Counted from the first letter of the stretch, positions 10,592-19,555 are shown. The stretch is 64,000 bases of DNA from Enterobacter cancerogenus (GCF_019047785.1 NZ_CP077290.1:1984001-2048000); one strand, 5' to 3'. Numbers and translations: made by a program. The notes: generated from the sequence alone by a model not told the origin.

Positions 10592-12181
10592 TTAATGCTC
10601 GCGGGTTTTACGGAACTGCACGTCAGGATAACGTTCCTGCGTCAGGTTGAGGTTAACCATGGTTGGGGCGATATAGGTCAGGTTATCGCCACCATCCAGC
10701 GCCAGCTGGACCTCGTTCTTACGCTTAAATTCTTCGAATTTTTTCACGTCAGAACACTCAACCCAGCGCGCCGTGGCAACGTTCACCGATTCGTAAATCG
10801 CTTCGACGTTGTACTCGCTTTTCAGACGCGCAACAACCACGTCGAACTGCAGCACGCCGACCGCGCCCACGATCAGATCGTTGTTGGCGATCGGGCGGAA
10901 CACCTGCACTGCGCCCTCTTCGGAAAGCTGGACCAGGCCTTTCAGCAGCTGTTTTTGCTTCAGCGGATCGCGCAGGCGAATACGGCGGAACAGCTCAGGG
11001 GCGAAGTTCGGAATACCGGTGAACTTCATCATCTCGCCCTGGGTAAAGGTGTCGCCGATCTGAATCGTACCGTGGTTGTGCAGCCCGATGATGTCGCCAG
11101 GGTAGGCTTCTTCAACGTGAGAACGGTCGCCCGCCATAAAGGTCAGCGCATCGGAGATCACCACGTCTTTACCGATACGCACCTGGCGCAGCTTCATGCC
11201 TTTCTCGTATTTACCGGAAACCACGCGCATAAAGGCCACGCGGTCACGGTGTTTCGGATCCATGTTGGCCTGGATCTTAAAGACGAAGCCGGTGAATTTC
11301 TCTTCCTGAGCGACCACTTCGCGGGTGTCGGTTTTACGCGGCATCGGGCGTGGCGCCCACTCCACCAGACCGTCGAGCATGTGGTCAACGCCGAAGTTAC
11401 CCAGCGCGGTGCCGAAGAATACCGGCGTGATTTCACCTGCGAGGAACAGATCTTTGTCAAACTCGTGGGATGCGCCTTTCACCAGTTCCAGCTCGTCACG
11501 CAGCTGTGCGGCCAGCTCTTCGCCGACGGCAGCGTCCAGCTCCGGGTTATCCAGGCCTTTCACCACGCGCACTTCCTGAATGGTGTGGCCTTTACCGGTC
11601 TGATAGAGGTAGGTTTCATCTTTATAAAGATGGTAAACGCCCTTGAACAGCTTGCCGCAGCCAATCGGCCAGGTGATCGGCGCACAGGCGATCTTCAGCT
11701 CGCTCTCGACTTCATCCATTACTTCCATCGGATCACGGATGTCGCGGTCGAGTTTGTTCATGAAGGTGAGGATCGGCGTGTCACGCAGACGCGTAACTTC
11801 CATCAGCTTACGGGTACGATCTTCAACCCCTTTTGCGGCATCGATAACCATCAGGCAGCAGTCCACCGCCGTCAGGGTACGGTAAGTATCTTCGGAGAAG
11901 TCTTCGTGCCCTGGGGTGTCCAGCAGGTTCACCAGGCAGTCGTGATACGGGAACTGCATCACAGAGGTGGTAATGGAGATACCACGCTGTTTTTCCATCT
12001 CCATCCAGTCAGATTTCGCATGCTGGCTGGAACCACGGCCTTTAACGGTACCGGCGGTCTGGATCGCCTGTCCGAACAGCAGCACCTTTTCGGTGATGGT
12101 CGTTTTACCGGCATCCGGGTGAGAGATAATGGCAAAAGTGCGGCGCTTGGCCACCTCCTGCAGATAAGGAGACAACGTCAT
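10592..12181 (-). CDS. prfC: Peptide chain release factor 3 (RF3)
   Basis: 529 residues from ATG 12181, equal to E. coli RF3. An in-frame TTG two codons upstream is not needed. This translational GTPase recycles RF1/RF2 from the ribosome. G-domain motifs: P-loop HPDAGKTT (21-28), DTPGHEDF (G3), NKLDRD (G4). An EF-Tu-like domain 2 and the RF3 C-terminal domain follow. It has its own terminator and lies next to yjjG. Confidence 0.98.
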   Translation of the reverse strand: MTLSPYLQEVAKRRTFAIISHPDAGKTTITEKVLLFGQAIQTAGTVKGRGSSQHAKSDWMEMEKQRGISITTSVMQFPYHDCLVNLLDTPGHEDFSEDTYRTLTAVDCCLMVIDAAKGVEDRTRKLMEVTRLRDTPILTFMNKLDRDIRDPMEVMDEVESELKIACAPITWPIGCGKLFKGVYHLYKDETYLYQTGKGHTIQEVRVVKGLDNPELDAAVGEELAAQLRDELELVKGASHEFDKDLFLAGEITPVFFGTALGNFGVDHMLDGLVEWAPRPMPRKTDTREVVAQEEKFTGFVFKIQANMDPKHRDRVAFMRVVSGKYEKGMKLRQVRIGKDVVISDALTFMAGDRSHVEEAYPGDIIGLHNHGTIQIGDTFTQGEMMKFTGIPNFAPELFRRIRLRDPLKQKQLLKGLVQLSEEGAVQVFRPIANNDLIVGAVGVLQFDVVVARLKSEYNVEAIYESVNVATARWVECSDVKKFEEFKRKNEVQLALDGGDNLTYIAPTMVNLNLTQERYPDVQFRKTREH

Positions 12182-12273
12182 AGTCAATTCTTCTTATGTA
12201 GGCGCGGCACGACGCCGCGCATCATGGAATACGGGAAATGCGGCTATTTTACCCATCAATAGGGGGCAGGCAA

Positions 12274-12951
12274 TCATTGTTTACACAGGAGCTGCTCCAG
12301 TTCGTTCAATGACGTGACGGTCCAGGTTGGCGTAATGCCTTCCGGGGTTGTGCGGCCATGCGCGTTCAGCCAGACGGTAGCGATCCCGGCGTTCATGCCG
12401 CCTAAGATATCCGATTCGGCGGTATCCCCCACCATCAGCACGCGATCGCGGTCAGGGTTGCCGGCCTGGGCCAGCGCATAGTCAAAAATACGCGGGTCGG
12501 GTTTCGGGTAGCCGACCTCTTCTGAGATCACCAGCGCGTCGAAATGATCGCGCAGGCCGGTGCGTTCCAGGCGGATCTGCTGCAACGCGGTAAAACCGTT
12601 GGTGATGATCCCGAGCTTCGCTTTGCCTTTCAGGGAATCCAGCAGGGACACCGCGCCCGGCAGAGGCGCGCAGATCTCCGCCATGGCATTCAGGAAAGCC
12701 TCATTGAGTAGCCCAGGGCTGACCTTTAACCGTTCGGCCCAGGCGTCAAAGCGCTGATGCTGAAGCTGTAACGCCGTGATGGCACCGTTCTGGTAATCCA
12801 CCCACAGCGGTTTGTTCACCGCCTGATAGTCCTGAAAATCTTCAGCGGTGAAGGTGACGCTATAGTCCATAAACATCCGCTGTAGGCCACCGAACGAGTC
12901 AAACGTAAACAGCGTTTCGTCGGCATCAAAGAAAATCCAGTCCCATTTCAT
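12274..12951 (-). CDS. yjjG: Pyrimidine 5'-nucleotidase YjjG (HAD family)
   Basis: 225 residues. HAD motif I is FFDADETLF (nucleophile Asp9, acid/base Asp11), motif II is IITNG, and motif III/IV is [10 protein letters not shown] ... [10 protein letters not shown]. coli YjjG dephosphorylates dUMP, dTMP and UMP and protects against non-canonical pyrimidine analogues. It is downstream of rimI by 19 bp, so it is probably in the holD-rimI-yjjG transcript. Confidence 0.95.
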   Translation of the reverse strand: MKWDWIFFDADETLFTFDSFGGLQRMFMDYSVTFTAEDFQDYQAVNKPLWVDYQNGAITALQLQHQRFDAWAERLKVSPGLLNEAFLNAMAEICAPLPGAVSLLDSLKGKAKLGIITNGFTALQQIRLERTGLRDHFDALVISEEVGYPKPDPRIFDYALAQAGNPDRDRVLMVGDTAESDILGGMNAGIATVWLNAHGRTTPEGITPTWTVTSLNELEQLLCKQ

Positions 12952-12970
12952 CGTTACAACCTTATTTTAG

Positions 12971-13414
12971 TTATCCAAGCGGCAGAGCCATAATAATGGC
13001 GTCTTCACGTCCCTCTGCGGTGGGGTAGTAGTTACGGCGGATTGTCGCCTCGTTAAAGCCTAAGCTTTCATAGAGCGCGATGGCGGCGACGTTCGAGGCA
13101 CGCACTTCCAGCCACAGGGTGAACACGTCGCGGGTTTCAAGCTCGCGAATGAGGTGCTCCAGCAGTTCTCTTCCCAGCCCGCGGCGCTGATAGGCAGGGT
13201 CAACCGCAATGTTAAACAGCGTGGCCTCATCGAGAACCACCTGCGTGATGGCAAACGCGGCGAGGGTGCCATCAACGTCCAGGCGCAGATTCAGGTACCG
13301 TTCGCCCTGATTGCTGGCGAACGTTTTTTCGCTCCACGGAAAAGCATGGGCGCGGGTTTCAATCGCGAACGCCGTCGTCAGATCGGCCGTCGTGAGGGAA
13401 GAAATTGTGTTCAT
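12971..13414 (-). CDS. rimI: Ribosomal protein bS18 N-acetyltransferase RimI
   Basis: 147 residues from ATG 13414 (MNTISSLTTADL), matching the known N-terminus. A longer frame to 13504 is an artefact inside holD. GNAT fold with acetyl-CoA loop QRRGLGRELL and the C-terminal ALYESLGF motif. It acetylates the N-terminal Ala of ribosomal protein S18. The coding sequence overlaps the 3' end of holD by 56 bp, a conserved enteric arrangement that couples their translation. Confidence 0.95.
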   Translation of the reverse strand: MNTISSLTTADLTTAFAIETRAHAFPWSEKTFASNQGERYLNLRLDVDGTLAAFAITQVVLDEATLFNIAVDPAYQRRGLGRELLEHLIRELETRDVFTLWLEVRASNVAAIALYESLGFNEATIRRNYYPTAEGREDAIIMALPLG

Positions 13415-13796
13415 ATTCACAGATTTGTTGCCATAGCGCGCTGCGCGCTTTTGGGTTGGCTTTGAGTTCTTCCAGCGCAGGTGAGCAAATCTGGCCTCCC
13501 TCAAGGGATATTTCGTCGACGTCGCCCATCCGCCAGCTATTGCAGCGGCTGTCCGGTGGAAGCATCGCGACCCGTTCTGGTGTCAGCTGTAATACCTGAT
13601 CCGGCGTCAGCTTCAGGCTACGAAGGACATCGCCAATCAGGATTTCATTCAGGGCAGGCAACTCCTCCCCCACCATCACCAGGCGAACGTGCGCGGGGAT
13701 GGAGATAGCGATTTCACCCTGCAACGCCGTCGGGCGACGCAAAGCCCACTGGGTAATACCCAGCTGCTGCAACTGCCAGTCTCGTCGGGATGTCAT
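13359..13796 (-). CDS. holD: DNA polymerase III subunit psi HolD
   Basis: 145 residues, a few longer than the E. coli protein at the C-terminus. Psi links the clamp loader to chi and thereby to SSB. The N-terminus MTSRRDWQLQQLGITQW is the chi-binding segment, and QWALRRPTALQGEIAISIP follows. It is divergent from rsmC and heads the holD-rimI-yjjG operon. Confidence 0.95.
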   Translation of the reverse strand: MTSRRDWQLQQLGITQWALRRPTALQGEIAISIPAHVRLVMVGEELPALNEILIGDVLRSLKLTPDQVLQLTPERVAMLPPDSRCNSWRMGDVDEISLEGGQICSPALEELKANPKARSALWQQICEYEHNFFPHDGRSDDGVRD

Positions 13797-13898
13797 AGCG
13801 AAAACTCCTGTCTCTCAGGCGCGCAAATATAGCAAATGTGTCGAAACTACGCCATCTACCGACTATAATCCCCGCCTGAGTTTATTGAGGAACAATTC

Positions 13899-14927
13899 AT
13901 GTCTGCATTTACCCCGGCAAGTGAAGTCTTGCTGCGTCACAGTGATGATTTCGAACAAAGCCGTATTCTGTTTGCCGGAGATATGCAGGATGACCTGCCT
14001 GCGCGTTTCGACTGTGCTGAAAGCCGTGCCCACACCCAGTATTACCACCACTGGCAGGTGCTGAGCCGCCAGATGGGCGAGCGCGCGCGTTTTAGCCTGG
14101 TGGCGGAGCCAGGCGATGTTGCCGACTGCGACACGCTGATTTACTACTGGCCGAAGAACAAGCCGGAAGCCCAGTTCCAGCTGATGAACCTGCTCTCCCT
14201 GCTGCCGGTCGGCTGCGATATTTTCGTGGTCGGCGAGAACCGCAGCGGCGTGCGCAGCGCGGAGCAGATGCTTGAAGAGTTCGCGCCATTGAACAAAGTC
14301 GACAGCGCACGTCGCTGTGGCCTGTATCACGGGCGTCTTGAAAAACAGCCTGCCTTCGATGCAGAGCAATTCTGGGACGAATATCAGTTAGACGATCTGA
14401 CCATCAAAACCCTGCCGGGCGTGTTCAGCCGCGATTATCTGGATGTCGGCAGTAAGCTGCTGTTATCCACCCTGACGCCGCACACCAAGGGCAAAGTGCT
14501 GGATGTCGGCTGTGGCGCAGGCGTGCTGGCAACCGTGCTCGCCAGCCACTCGCCGAAAGTGCGTTTAACGCTGTGTGACGTGAGCGCCCCGGCGGTAGAA
14601 GCCAGCCGCGCAACGCTTGCGGCAAACGGGTTTGAAGGTGAGGTCATCGCCAGCAACGTCTTCTCTGACGTGACCGGCCGTTTTGACATGATTATCTCGA
14701 ATCCGCCGTTCCACGACGGGATGGAAACCAGCCTGGAGGCCGCGCAAGCGCTTATCCGCGGTGCCGTCCGTCATCTTAACAGCGGTGGCGAGCTTCGTAT
14801 CGTGGCGAACGCCTTCCTGGCCTACCCGAAAGTGCTGGACGAAACCTTTGGTTTCCACGAAGTGATTGCCCAGACCGGCCGCTTCAAGGTGTATCGCACC
14901 GTGATGACGCGTCAGGCTAAAAAGTAA
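13899..14927 (+). CDS. rsmC: 16S rRNA m2G1207 methyltransferase RsmC
   Basis: 342 residues, full length, made of two tandem Rossmann-like domains. The C-terminal catalytic half has the SAM-binding motif [12 protein letters not shown] and the N6/N2-methylase signature SNPPFHDG. It methylates N2 of G1207 in the small ribosomal subunit. GAGGAAC precedes the ATG. It is monocistronic, followed by a REP-type element at about 14940-14968. Confidence 0.97.
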   Translation: MSAFTPASEVLLRHSDDFEQSRILFAGDMQDDLPARFDCAESRAHTQYYHHWQVLSRQMGERARFSLVAEPGDVADCDTLIYYWPKNKPEAQFQLMNLLSLLPVGCDIFVVGENRSGVRSAEQMLEEFAPLNKVDSARRCGLYHGRLEKQPAFDAEQFWDEYQLDDLTIKTLPGVFSRDYLDVGSKLLLSTLTPHTKGKVLDVGCGAGVLATVLASHSPKVRLTLCDVSAPAVEASRATLAANGFEGEVIASNVFSDVTGRFDMIISNPPFHDGMETSLEAAQALIRGAVRHLNSGGELRIVANAFLAYPKVLDETFGFHEVIAQTGRFKVYRTVMTRQAKK

Positions 14928-15041
14928 TCGTTAATCCTCCAGGCCGGATACGCGCAAGCGCTCTCCGGCCTTACGCCCTCTCTACCTGGCCCATCCGTCG
15001 ACCATTTTTGCATCAATCGAGGCATCCCCCGCACTTTTCTG

Positions 15042-15069
15042 TTGACGTAAAGCTGAAAACATCTAGAAT
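15042..15069 (+). promoter_or_regulatory. Promoter of the leu tRNA operon
   Basis: TTGACG (15042-15047) and TAGAAT (15064-15069) are separated by 16 bp and followed by a GC-rich discriminator GCGCCTCC. This is typical of stringently controlled stable-RNA promoters. The first tRNA begins about 40 bp downstream. Confidence 0.85.
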
Positions 15070-15110
15070 GCGCCTCCGTGGTTACGATACTTTTACAGTA
15101 TCGATGGTAT

Positions 15111-15197
15111 GCGAAGGTGGCGGAATTGGTAGACGCGCTAGCTTCAGGTGTTAGTGTCCTTACGGATGTGGGGGTTCGAGTCCCCCCCCTCGCACCA
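15111..15197 (+). tRNA. leuQ: tRNA-Leu (CAG), copy 1
   Basis: 87 nt with encoded CCA. Acceptor GCGAAGG pairs with the 3' CCTCGC side. The long variable arm is typical of class II tRNA-Leu, and the anticodon CAG is at 15145-15147. First of three tandem genes, as in E. coli leuQPV. Assignment of individual symbols follows order only. Confidence 0.97.
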
Positions 15198-15225
15198 TAA
15201 ATCACGTTGATATTGCTCGCACTGG

Positions 15226-15311
15226 GCGAAGGTGGCGGAATTGGTAGACGCGCTAGCTTCAGGTGTTAGTGTCCTTAGGATGTGGGGGTTCGAGTCCCCC
15301 CCCTCGCACCA
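15226..15311 (+). tRNA. leuP: tRNA-Leu (CAG), copy 2, one base shorter
   Basis: 86 nt. Identical to copies 1 and 3 except that the variable-arm loop reads CCTTAGGAT instead of CCTTACGGAT, a single-base deletion. Anticodon CAG at 15260-15262. The acceptor, D, anticodon and T arms are intact, so it should still fold and function. It could also be a sequencing error. Confidence 0.93.
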
Positions 15312-15343
15312 ACGAGGCGATATCAAAAAAGTAAGATGACTGT

Positions 15344-15430
15344 GCGAAGGTGGCGGAATTGGTAGACGCGCTAGCTTCAGGTGTTAGTGTCCTTACGGAT
15401 GTGGGGGTTCGAGTCCCCCCCCTCGCACCA
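15344..15430 (+). tRNA. leuV: tRNA-Leu (CAG), copy 3
   Basis: 87 nt, identical in sequence to copy 1, anticodon CAG at 15378-15380. No strong hairpin terminator is visible immediately downstream. A T-rich stretch (CTGTTTTCCC) follows at about 15460. Confidence 0.97.
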
Positions 15431-15473
15431 ATTATCTTACAACCCTTCTGTAGTCTCTCTCTGTTTTCCCGTG

Positions 15474-15704
15474 TTATCTCAAACTCATCATTATCACCAG
15501 CATTGCGCCGATTAACGCAACGCAGGATGGCAACAGCACGAAATGCCGTAGCTGCTTATGCCAGATCATCGCGGATGTCACCAGCAGTCCCGACACAATG
15601 ATTATTTTCCAGACGTCGATGGAAAGGTCGGCAAACATCAGTCCGCTGATGATCGTCCCAGGCAGCAAGACCCCCCAACCACTTCCCAGCGCTCTGCTCA
15701 ACAT
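15474..15704 (-). CDS. yjjZ: Small DUF1435-like inner membrane protein (YjjZ-like)
   Basis: 76 residues from ATG 15704, chosen because GAGAGGG stands seven bases upstream. A longer frame runs upstream through the regulatory region. Three hydrophobic segments (about 9-27, 31-47, 55-73) make it an integral membrane protein. It lies at the position of yjjZ beside fhuF and leuQPV in E. coli. A 17/19 match to the Fur box lies 19 bp upstream, so iron repression is predicted. Function unknown; the symbol is assigned mostly by position. Confidence 0.7.
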   Translation of the reverse strand: MLSRALGSGWGVLLPGTIISGLMFADLSIDVWKIIIVSGLLVTSAMIWHKQLRHFVLLPSCVALIGAMLVIMMSLR

Positions 15705-15722
15705 GGTACGCCCTCTCATATC

Positions 15723-15741
15723 GATAATGATAACCAATATC
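15723..15741 (-). promoter_or_regulatory. Fur box upstream of the yjjZ-like gene
   Basis: The plus-strand sequence GATAATGATAACCAATATC matches the 19-bp Fur consensus at 17 positions. A further ATGATAGTAATTATCA next to it suggests overlapping Fur sites. It is just upstream of the small membrane gene and about 215 bp from the divergent diguanylate cyclase. Confidence 0.85.
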
Positions 15742-15957
15742 ATATGATAGTAATTATCACTTGTCAGCATGCAGCAGGATAATTGATCACCCTTTACCTT
15801 TCCTGTAATGACAGCAAATGTGTAAGGTGATAAATTGCACACCTGTTAACTACCTATAAAGTTTTTCTGATAATTATAAATAACGTTTTTTGCATCCATT
15901 CTTTAAAACCAACACCTATATATCTGTTTTAATTAAATTTTAATAAAACGCACGAAT

Positions 15958-17022
15958 ATGACATCACAATCCTGGCGGTCTTTAGTCAATAGTAAATATC
16001 AGTTATCGTTACGTTTGTTTTTATTATTGAATGCAACATCAGCGCTTTTCTCGGTGACAAACCCGCTCTATTCCATACGCGCGTTATCGTTCCCTCTGCT
16101 TGCCGTGTTAACGATCAGCACGGGCTTACTCGTCTGGCACGGGGTAAACAAAACCTTAAAGGTAAATATTCCGGCGGTGTCTGCGCTTTTTGGCGTCTTA
16201 TGGGCCTGGCAGATCGCCTCTAAATTTTCGTTAATTACGCACGATCATTCGACCTATTTAATAATGGCGTTATTAACGGTGCTTTTTATCGGATCGCTGG
16301 CCTTCGCCAGCAATATCAAAGCGTTCACGCTGCACTCTTTGCCCGCCTTTATTGTCTGCCTGTGGTTAAGCGATCACGACAGCTGGATAAGAATGATGTT
16401 CTTTTTCGCGCTGCCCGTGGTAGCGATCGGCATTCATCATGTGCTGCAAAGACGTAACGACAAATTCGCCCAGGCGCTGCTTTCGCGTTTGCTTGAGGAA
16501 CGAGAAACCCTGACCGATCTCAGCATGATGGACCCTCTCACCGGACTGTATAACCGCCGGGGTCTGCAAAGCCGTCTGGATAACCTGCCCACGCCAGACA
16601 ACGGTGAACACTTTGTGTTGCTGCTGGATATCGATCACTTTAAGGCCTACAACGACCATTACGGCCATATGATGGGTGACAAAGCACTGATGCGCGTCTC
16701 TGCGGCCATCCGCGACGCGGTGCGCTCCCGCGATATCGTTGCCCGCTTTGGTGGCGAAGAGTTTATGGTTCTGCTGAGCAATATCTCGCTGGAGCATGCC
16801 CGGCAGACGGCGGAACATATTCGCCAGAAGGTGTACGATCTTAAAATTCCACATATGTTCAATGAAAGCGTCGCCACCAACGTGACCATCAGCATCGGTA
16901 TTTCTATCTATCAGAATGAAGACGCTGAGCGCGCGCTGGAAAAGGCGGATAAAGCGCTTTATGAAGCCAAACATATGGGCCGGAATAACATCCTGTTGAG
17001 CGACGAGCTGCCGTCGGCCTGA
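15958..17022 (+). CDS. Membrane-bound diguanylate cyclase (GGDEF)
   Basis: 354 residues. About six hydrophobic segments in the first ~165 residues are followed by a short helix and a C-terminal GGDEF domain. The active site is GGEEF (265-269). The inhibitory I-site Arg256-Ser-Arg-Asp259 lies five residues before it, and DPLTGLYNRRGL marks the domain start. It should make c-di-GMP and be product-inhibited. No EAL domain. It sits between the Fur-box gene and fhuF, an addition relative to K-12. The upstream 250 bp are AT-rich. The specific DGC name is not assignable. Confidence 0.9.
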   Translation: MTSQSWRSLVNSKYQLSLRLFLLLNATSALFSVTNPLYSIRALSFPLLAVLTISTGLLVWHGVNKTLKVNIPAVSALFGVLWAWQIASKFSLITHDHSTYLIMALLTVLFIGSLAFASNIKAFTLHSLPAFIVCLWLSDHDSWIRMMFFFALPVVAIGIHHVLQRRNDKFAQALLSRLLEERETLTDLSMMDPLTGLYNRRGLQSRLDNLPTPDNGEHFVLLLDIDHFKAYNDHYGHMMGDKALMRVSAAIRDAVRSRDIVARFGGEEFMVLLSNISLEHARQTAEHIRQKVYDLKIPHMFNESVATNVTISIGISIYQNEDAERALEKADKALYEAKHMGRNNILLSDELPSA

Positions 17023-17079
17023 CGCGGCTTCGCACATCCAGGACAAAAGGCTTGCGATCGGTATGATCAATAGTTAGGA

Positions 17080-17098
17080 TTGGCAATCATTATCATTT
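17080..17098 (+). promoter_or_regulatory. Fur box upstream of fhuF
   Basis: TGGCAATCATTATCATTT contains the core CAATCATTATCATT of a Fur box and lies 18 bp before the fhuF ATG. fhuF is Fur-repressed in E. coli. Confidence 0.75.
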
Positions 17099-17115
17099 AG
17101 ATTCACGTCAATCCT

Positions 17116-17904
17116 ATGGCCACTCGTACCGCACATACCGTAGAGCCTCTCATCTGGCGAGCCCCCCTCTCCTCGGGTAGCGCTACGCTTGCGGATGCCA
17201 TTCGGGATAAGATTGCTGAAACACGCGCGCATCTGCTGGATTTCATCAAGCTGGATGAGGTTCCGCCCCATCATGCGATGACGCTGGCGCAGTGGCGACG
17301 CCCTGCCGAACGCCAGTCTTTGCTGGCGGCCTATTCCGATCATATCTATCGTAACCAGCCTACGCTTGCGCGGGAAAATAAGCCGCTGCTCTCCCTGTGG
17401 GCGCAGTGGTATATCGGGCTGATGGTGCCCCCACTCATGCTGGCGCTGTTGACTCAGGATTCGATGCTGGATCTCTCCCCGGAGTATTTCCACGTCGAGT
17501 TTCATGAGACGGGACGTGCGGCCTGCTTCTGGATCGATCTTCACGAGGACCGTCACTCAGCACATCTGTCCGCACAGGAACGCATGGAAAAGTTGGTCAC
17601 TCAGGCGCTGATCCCGGTTATCGATGCGCTGGAAGAGACGGGCGAGATCAACGGGAAACTGATCTGGAGTAATACCGGGTATCTTATCCACTGGTATCTG
17701 ACAGAGATGAAACCGCTGCTGGGTGACGAACAGGTTGATGCCCTTCGCCACGCCTGTTTCTTTGCCAAACAGCTTTCGGATGGTCGCGATAATCCCCTCT
17801 TCCGTACCGTCGTGCCGCGTGACGGGCTGCTGGTTCGTCGTACCTGCTGCCAGCGCTATCGTCTGCCGGATGTCCAGCAGTGCGGGGATTGTACGCTGAA
17901 ATAA
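17116..17904 (+). CDS. fhuF: Siderophore-iron (ferrioxamine) reductase FhuF
   Basis: 262 residues, E. coli length. The C-terminus RRTCCQRYRLPDVQQCGDC has the unusual C-C-x10-C-x2-C arrangement that binds the [2Fe-2S] cluster. The protein removes iron from hydroxamate siderophores in the cytoplasm by reduction. The mid-region SLWAQWYIGLMVPPLMLALL is strongly conserved. A Fur box lies just upstream. I see no strong Shine-Dalgarno before ATG 17116. Confidence 0.96.
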   Translation: MATRTAHTVEPLIWRAPLSSGSATLADAIRDKIAETRAHLLDFIKLDEVPPHHAMTLAQWRRPAERQSLLAAYSDHIYRNQPTLARENKPLLSLWAQWYIGLMVPPLMLALLTQDSMLDLSPEYFHVEFHETGRAACFWIDLHEDRHSAHLSAQERMEKLVTQALIPVIDALEETGEINGKLIWSNTGYLIHWYLTEMKPLLGDEQVDALRHACFFAKQLSDGRDNPLFRTVVPRDGLLVRRTCCQRYRLPDVQQCGDCTLK

Positions 17905-17911
17905 GCGTGTG

Positions 17912-17945
17912 ATTGGCCGGATGGCGCTAACGCTTACCCGGCCTT
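17912..17945. repeat. REP-type palindrome after fhuF
   Basis: GGCCGGATGGCGCTAACGC pairs with TTACCCGGCC to give a REP unit between the convergent fhuF and EIIC genes. A second short hairpin near 17965-17990 (AAAAACGGCAACC ... GTTGCCGTTTT) is a good bidirectional terminator candidate. Confidence 0.7.
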
Positions 17946-17963
17946 GCTCCTCTGAAAATACCA

Positions 17964-17992
17964 AAAACGGCAACCACGCGTTGCCGTTTTGC
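17964..17992. terminator. Bidirectional terminator between fhuF and the EIIC gene
   Basis: AAAACGGCAACC and GGTTGCCGTTTT-type arms flank ACGC and give A/T runs on both strands. The position between convergent ends suits termination of both transcripts. Confidence 0.75.
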
Positions 17993-17998
17993 GTTTAC

Positions 17999-19345
17999 CT
18001 AGGCGACCTGCTGGTTTTCCTCTTCACTATTACGCTGCGCTTCTTCGGCTTCCTGCTCCAGCAGCTGCTTCTCGTACACCTTAAAGAACGGGAAGTAGAT
18101 AATCGCCGACACGCACGCCAGCACAATCACCAGAATGGCTGCCCGGAAATCCCAGCCCAGCGCCCATGCAGCACCGATTGGCGCAGGTGCAGTCCAGGGC
18201 ACAACAGAAATCACGCGGCCAATGAGATCGAACTTCATCGCCGACCATGCCAGCACGGCATTCACCATCGGCGCCAGCAGGAACGGAATAAAGAACACCG
18301 GGTTCATCACAATCGGCGTACCGAATATGACCGGTTCATTGATGTTAAAGAAGCTTGGCACCACGCTCAGACGGCCAATCGAGCGTAAATGCGCCGAGCG
18401 GCTGCGCAGATAGCAAATCACCAGCCCCATCGTTGCGCCCGAGCCGCCGATAACGATAAAGAACGTCCAGAAGGCTTCCATAAATATGTGCGGCAGAGGC
18501 AGGCTGGACGCCAGCGCAGTCTGGTTTGCGCCAAGGTTGGTCAGCCAGAACATCTGCAGCATACCGGAGACAATTGCCGCGCCGTGAATACCGGCAAACC
18601 ACAGTAAATGACCAATCAGCACCGCCAGCAGGATCGCCGGCAGGGAGTCGGCGGCAGAAACCAGCGGTTTGAAGATAGACATGATGGCCTGCGGGATCAG
18701 CATGCCAAACTCAGACTGGATCAGCAGGCTCAGCGGATAGAGCGTCAGTACCACCACCAGCACCGGGATCAGCAGGTCAAACGAGTTCTTGATCATCGGT
18801 GGCACCTGATCGGGCAGGCGAATACCAATGTTATAGGTTTTCAGGAAACGCATCAGCTCAACGCAGTAGACCGCCACCAGAATCGCGGTGAAGATCCCGG
18901 TGCCGCCCAGGCTATCAACCGGCAGCGTGCCTTTGGTTTTAGGCGCGGCCACCAGCAAAAACGCCATCAGCGACAGCATCGCGCACATGAAAGGATCGAG
19001 CTGGTGCGACTTAACGTAATGCTTGCCCAGGTTGTAGGCGATGGCGGCACAGATATAGATGGACATAATGCCCATGGTCATATCAAACGGCGTCAGGATT
19101 TGCCCTTCAAATTGCTTCGCCATATCCAGCCAGGCACGGGCAAAACCCCATGTGGTATCAGGCGAAAACGGTGGATAAGCGAACACCAGCAAAAATGAGC
19201 CAACGATCATGAACGGCATCGCGGAAATAAATCCGTCACGGATAGCCATAACATGACGCTGGGAGGAGATCCGCCCGGCTATCGGGCTGACGTAATTCTC
19301 GACGAAACGGAATATCAGATTAAAAGCAGCATGGTTGGCAGACAT
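17999..19345 (-). CDS. PTS sugar transporter EIIC, lactose/cellobiose family, orphan
   Basis: 448 residues. Strongly hydrophobic with about ten membrane segments. Family motifs include GIHGAAIV and the substrate-site FFNINEPVIFGTPIVMNP characteristic of the CelB/ChbC/LacE EIIC family. The C-terminus is hydrophilic and Glu-rich. No EIIA or EIIB gene is adjacent, so it must borrow partner subunits (for example the chitobiose type) or act with an unlinked operon. AGGAG lies upstream of the ATG. A small ORF ends 13 bp before it, and a palindromic operator overlaps the candidate promoter. Substrate not assignable. Confidence 0.9.
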   Translation of the reverse strand: MSANHAAFNLIFRFVENYVSPIAGRISSQRHVMAIRDGFISAMPFMIVGSFLLVFAYPPFSPDTTWGFARAWLDMAKQFEGQILTPFDMTMGIMSIYICAAIAYNLGKHYVKSHQLDPFMCAMLSLMAFLLVAAPKTKGTLPVDSLGGTGIFTAILVAVYCVELMRFLKTYNIGIRLPDQVPPMIKNSFDLLIPVLVVVLTLYPLSLLIQSEFGMLIPQAIMSIFKPLVSAADSLPAILLAVLIGHLLWFAGIHGAAIVSGMLQMFWLTNLGANQTALASSLPLPHIFMEAFWTFFIVIGGSGATMGLVICYLRSRSAHLRSIGRLSVVPSFFNINEPVIFGTPIVMNPVFFIPFLLAPMVNAVLAWSAMKFDLIGRVISVVPWTAPAPIGAAWALGWDFRAAILVIVLACVSAIIYFPFFKVYEKQLLEQEAEEAQRNSEEENQQVA

Positions 19346-19358
19346 AAAGGATCTCCTG

Positions 19359-19466
19359 TCAGACGTTCATTACGGGCGCGGGGGCACCACACGTTGTTCC
19401 ATACATCAGCTTCACAACCTTGCCGGCTTTTATACCCGCGGTACTGCTAAGATGAATTGATTTCAT
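19359..19466 (-). CDS. Candidate 35-residue leader or small protein upstream of EIIC
   Basis: ATG 19466 to TGA 19359 encodes 35 residues beginning MKSIHLSSTAGIKAG and ending APAPVMNV. AAGAG lies about six bases before the ATG. The stop is 13 bp before the EIIC start, and the gap holds only the EIIC ribosome site. Its position between the promoter and EIIC means it is transcribed. It could be a coupled leader peptide or a regulator of the transporter. No homologue is known to me, and chance is possible. Confidence 0.4.
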   Translation of the reverse strand: MKSIHLSSTAGIKAGKVVKLMYGTTCGAPAPVMNV

Positions 19467-19508
19467 AATTTGCTCTTATTATTAGATACAGGGGACGTTA
19501 CGTACTCA

Positions 19509-19555
19509 GTATTAATCTCCGCATCACGCTCTGCAACCGGTTACTGTAACCGGTT
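19509..19555 (-). promoter_or_regulatory. EIIC promoter with overlapping palindromic operator
   Basis: On the minus strand TTGCAG (19531-19536) and TAATAC (19509-19514) are separated by 16 bp. A palindrome with arms AACCGGTTAC and GTAACCGGTT around one base (19535-19555) overlaps the -35. The CCGG-centred half-sites resemble LacI/GalR-family operators. The cognate repressor is not next to the gene. This predicts negative, sugar-inducible control. Confidence 0.6.

Noticed and set aside
10571..12262. Very long open frame antisense to prfC (over 500 codons)
   Set aside because: It mirrors the codon structure of RF3, has no ribosome site and encodes a His/Val/Phe-rich sequence of the kind produced by reading GC-rich genes backwards.
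15111..15430. CRISPR-like tandem repeats of about 86 bp
   Set aside because: The three units fold as tRNA-Leu with CAG anticodons, have an rRNA-type promoter and match leuQPV. Spacers are few and of unequal length.
17999..19345. EIIC as the chitobiose transporter chbC
   Set aside because: It belongs to the same EIIC family, but chbB, chbA, chbR and chbF are absent and the position differs, so the substrate name is not justified.
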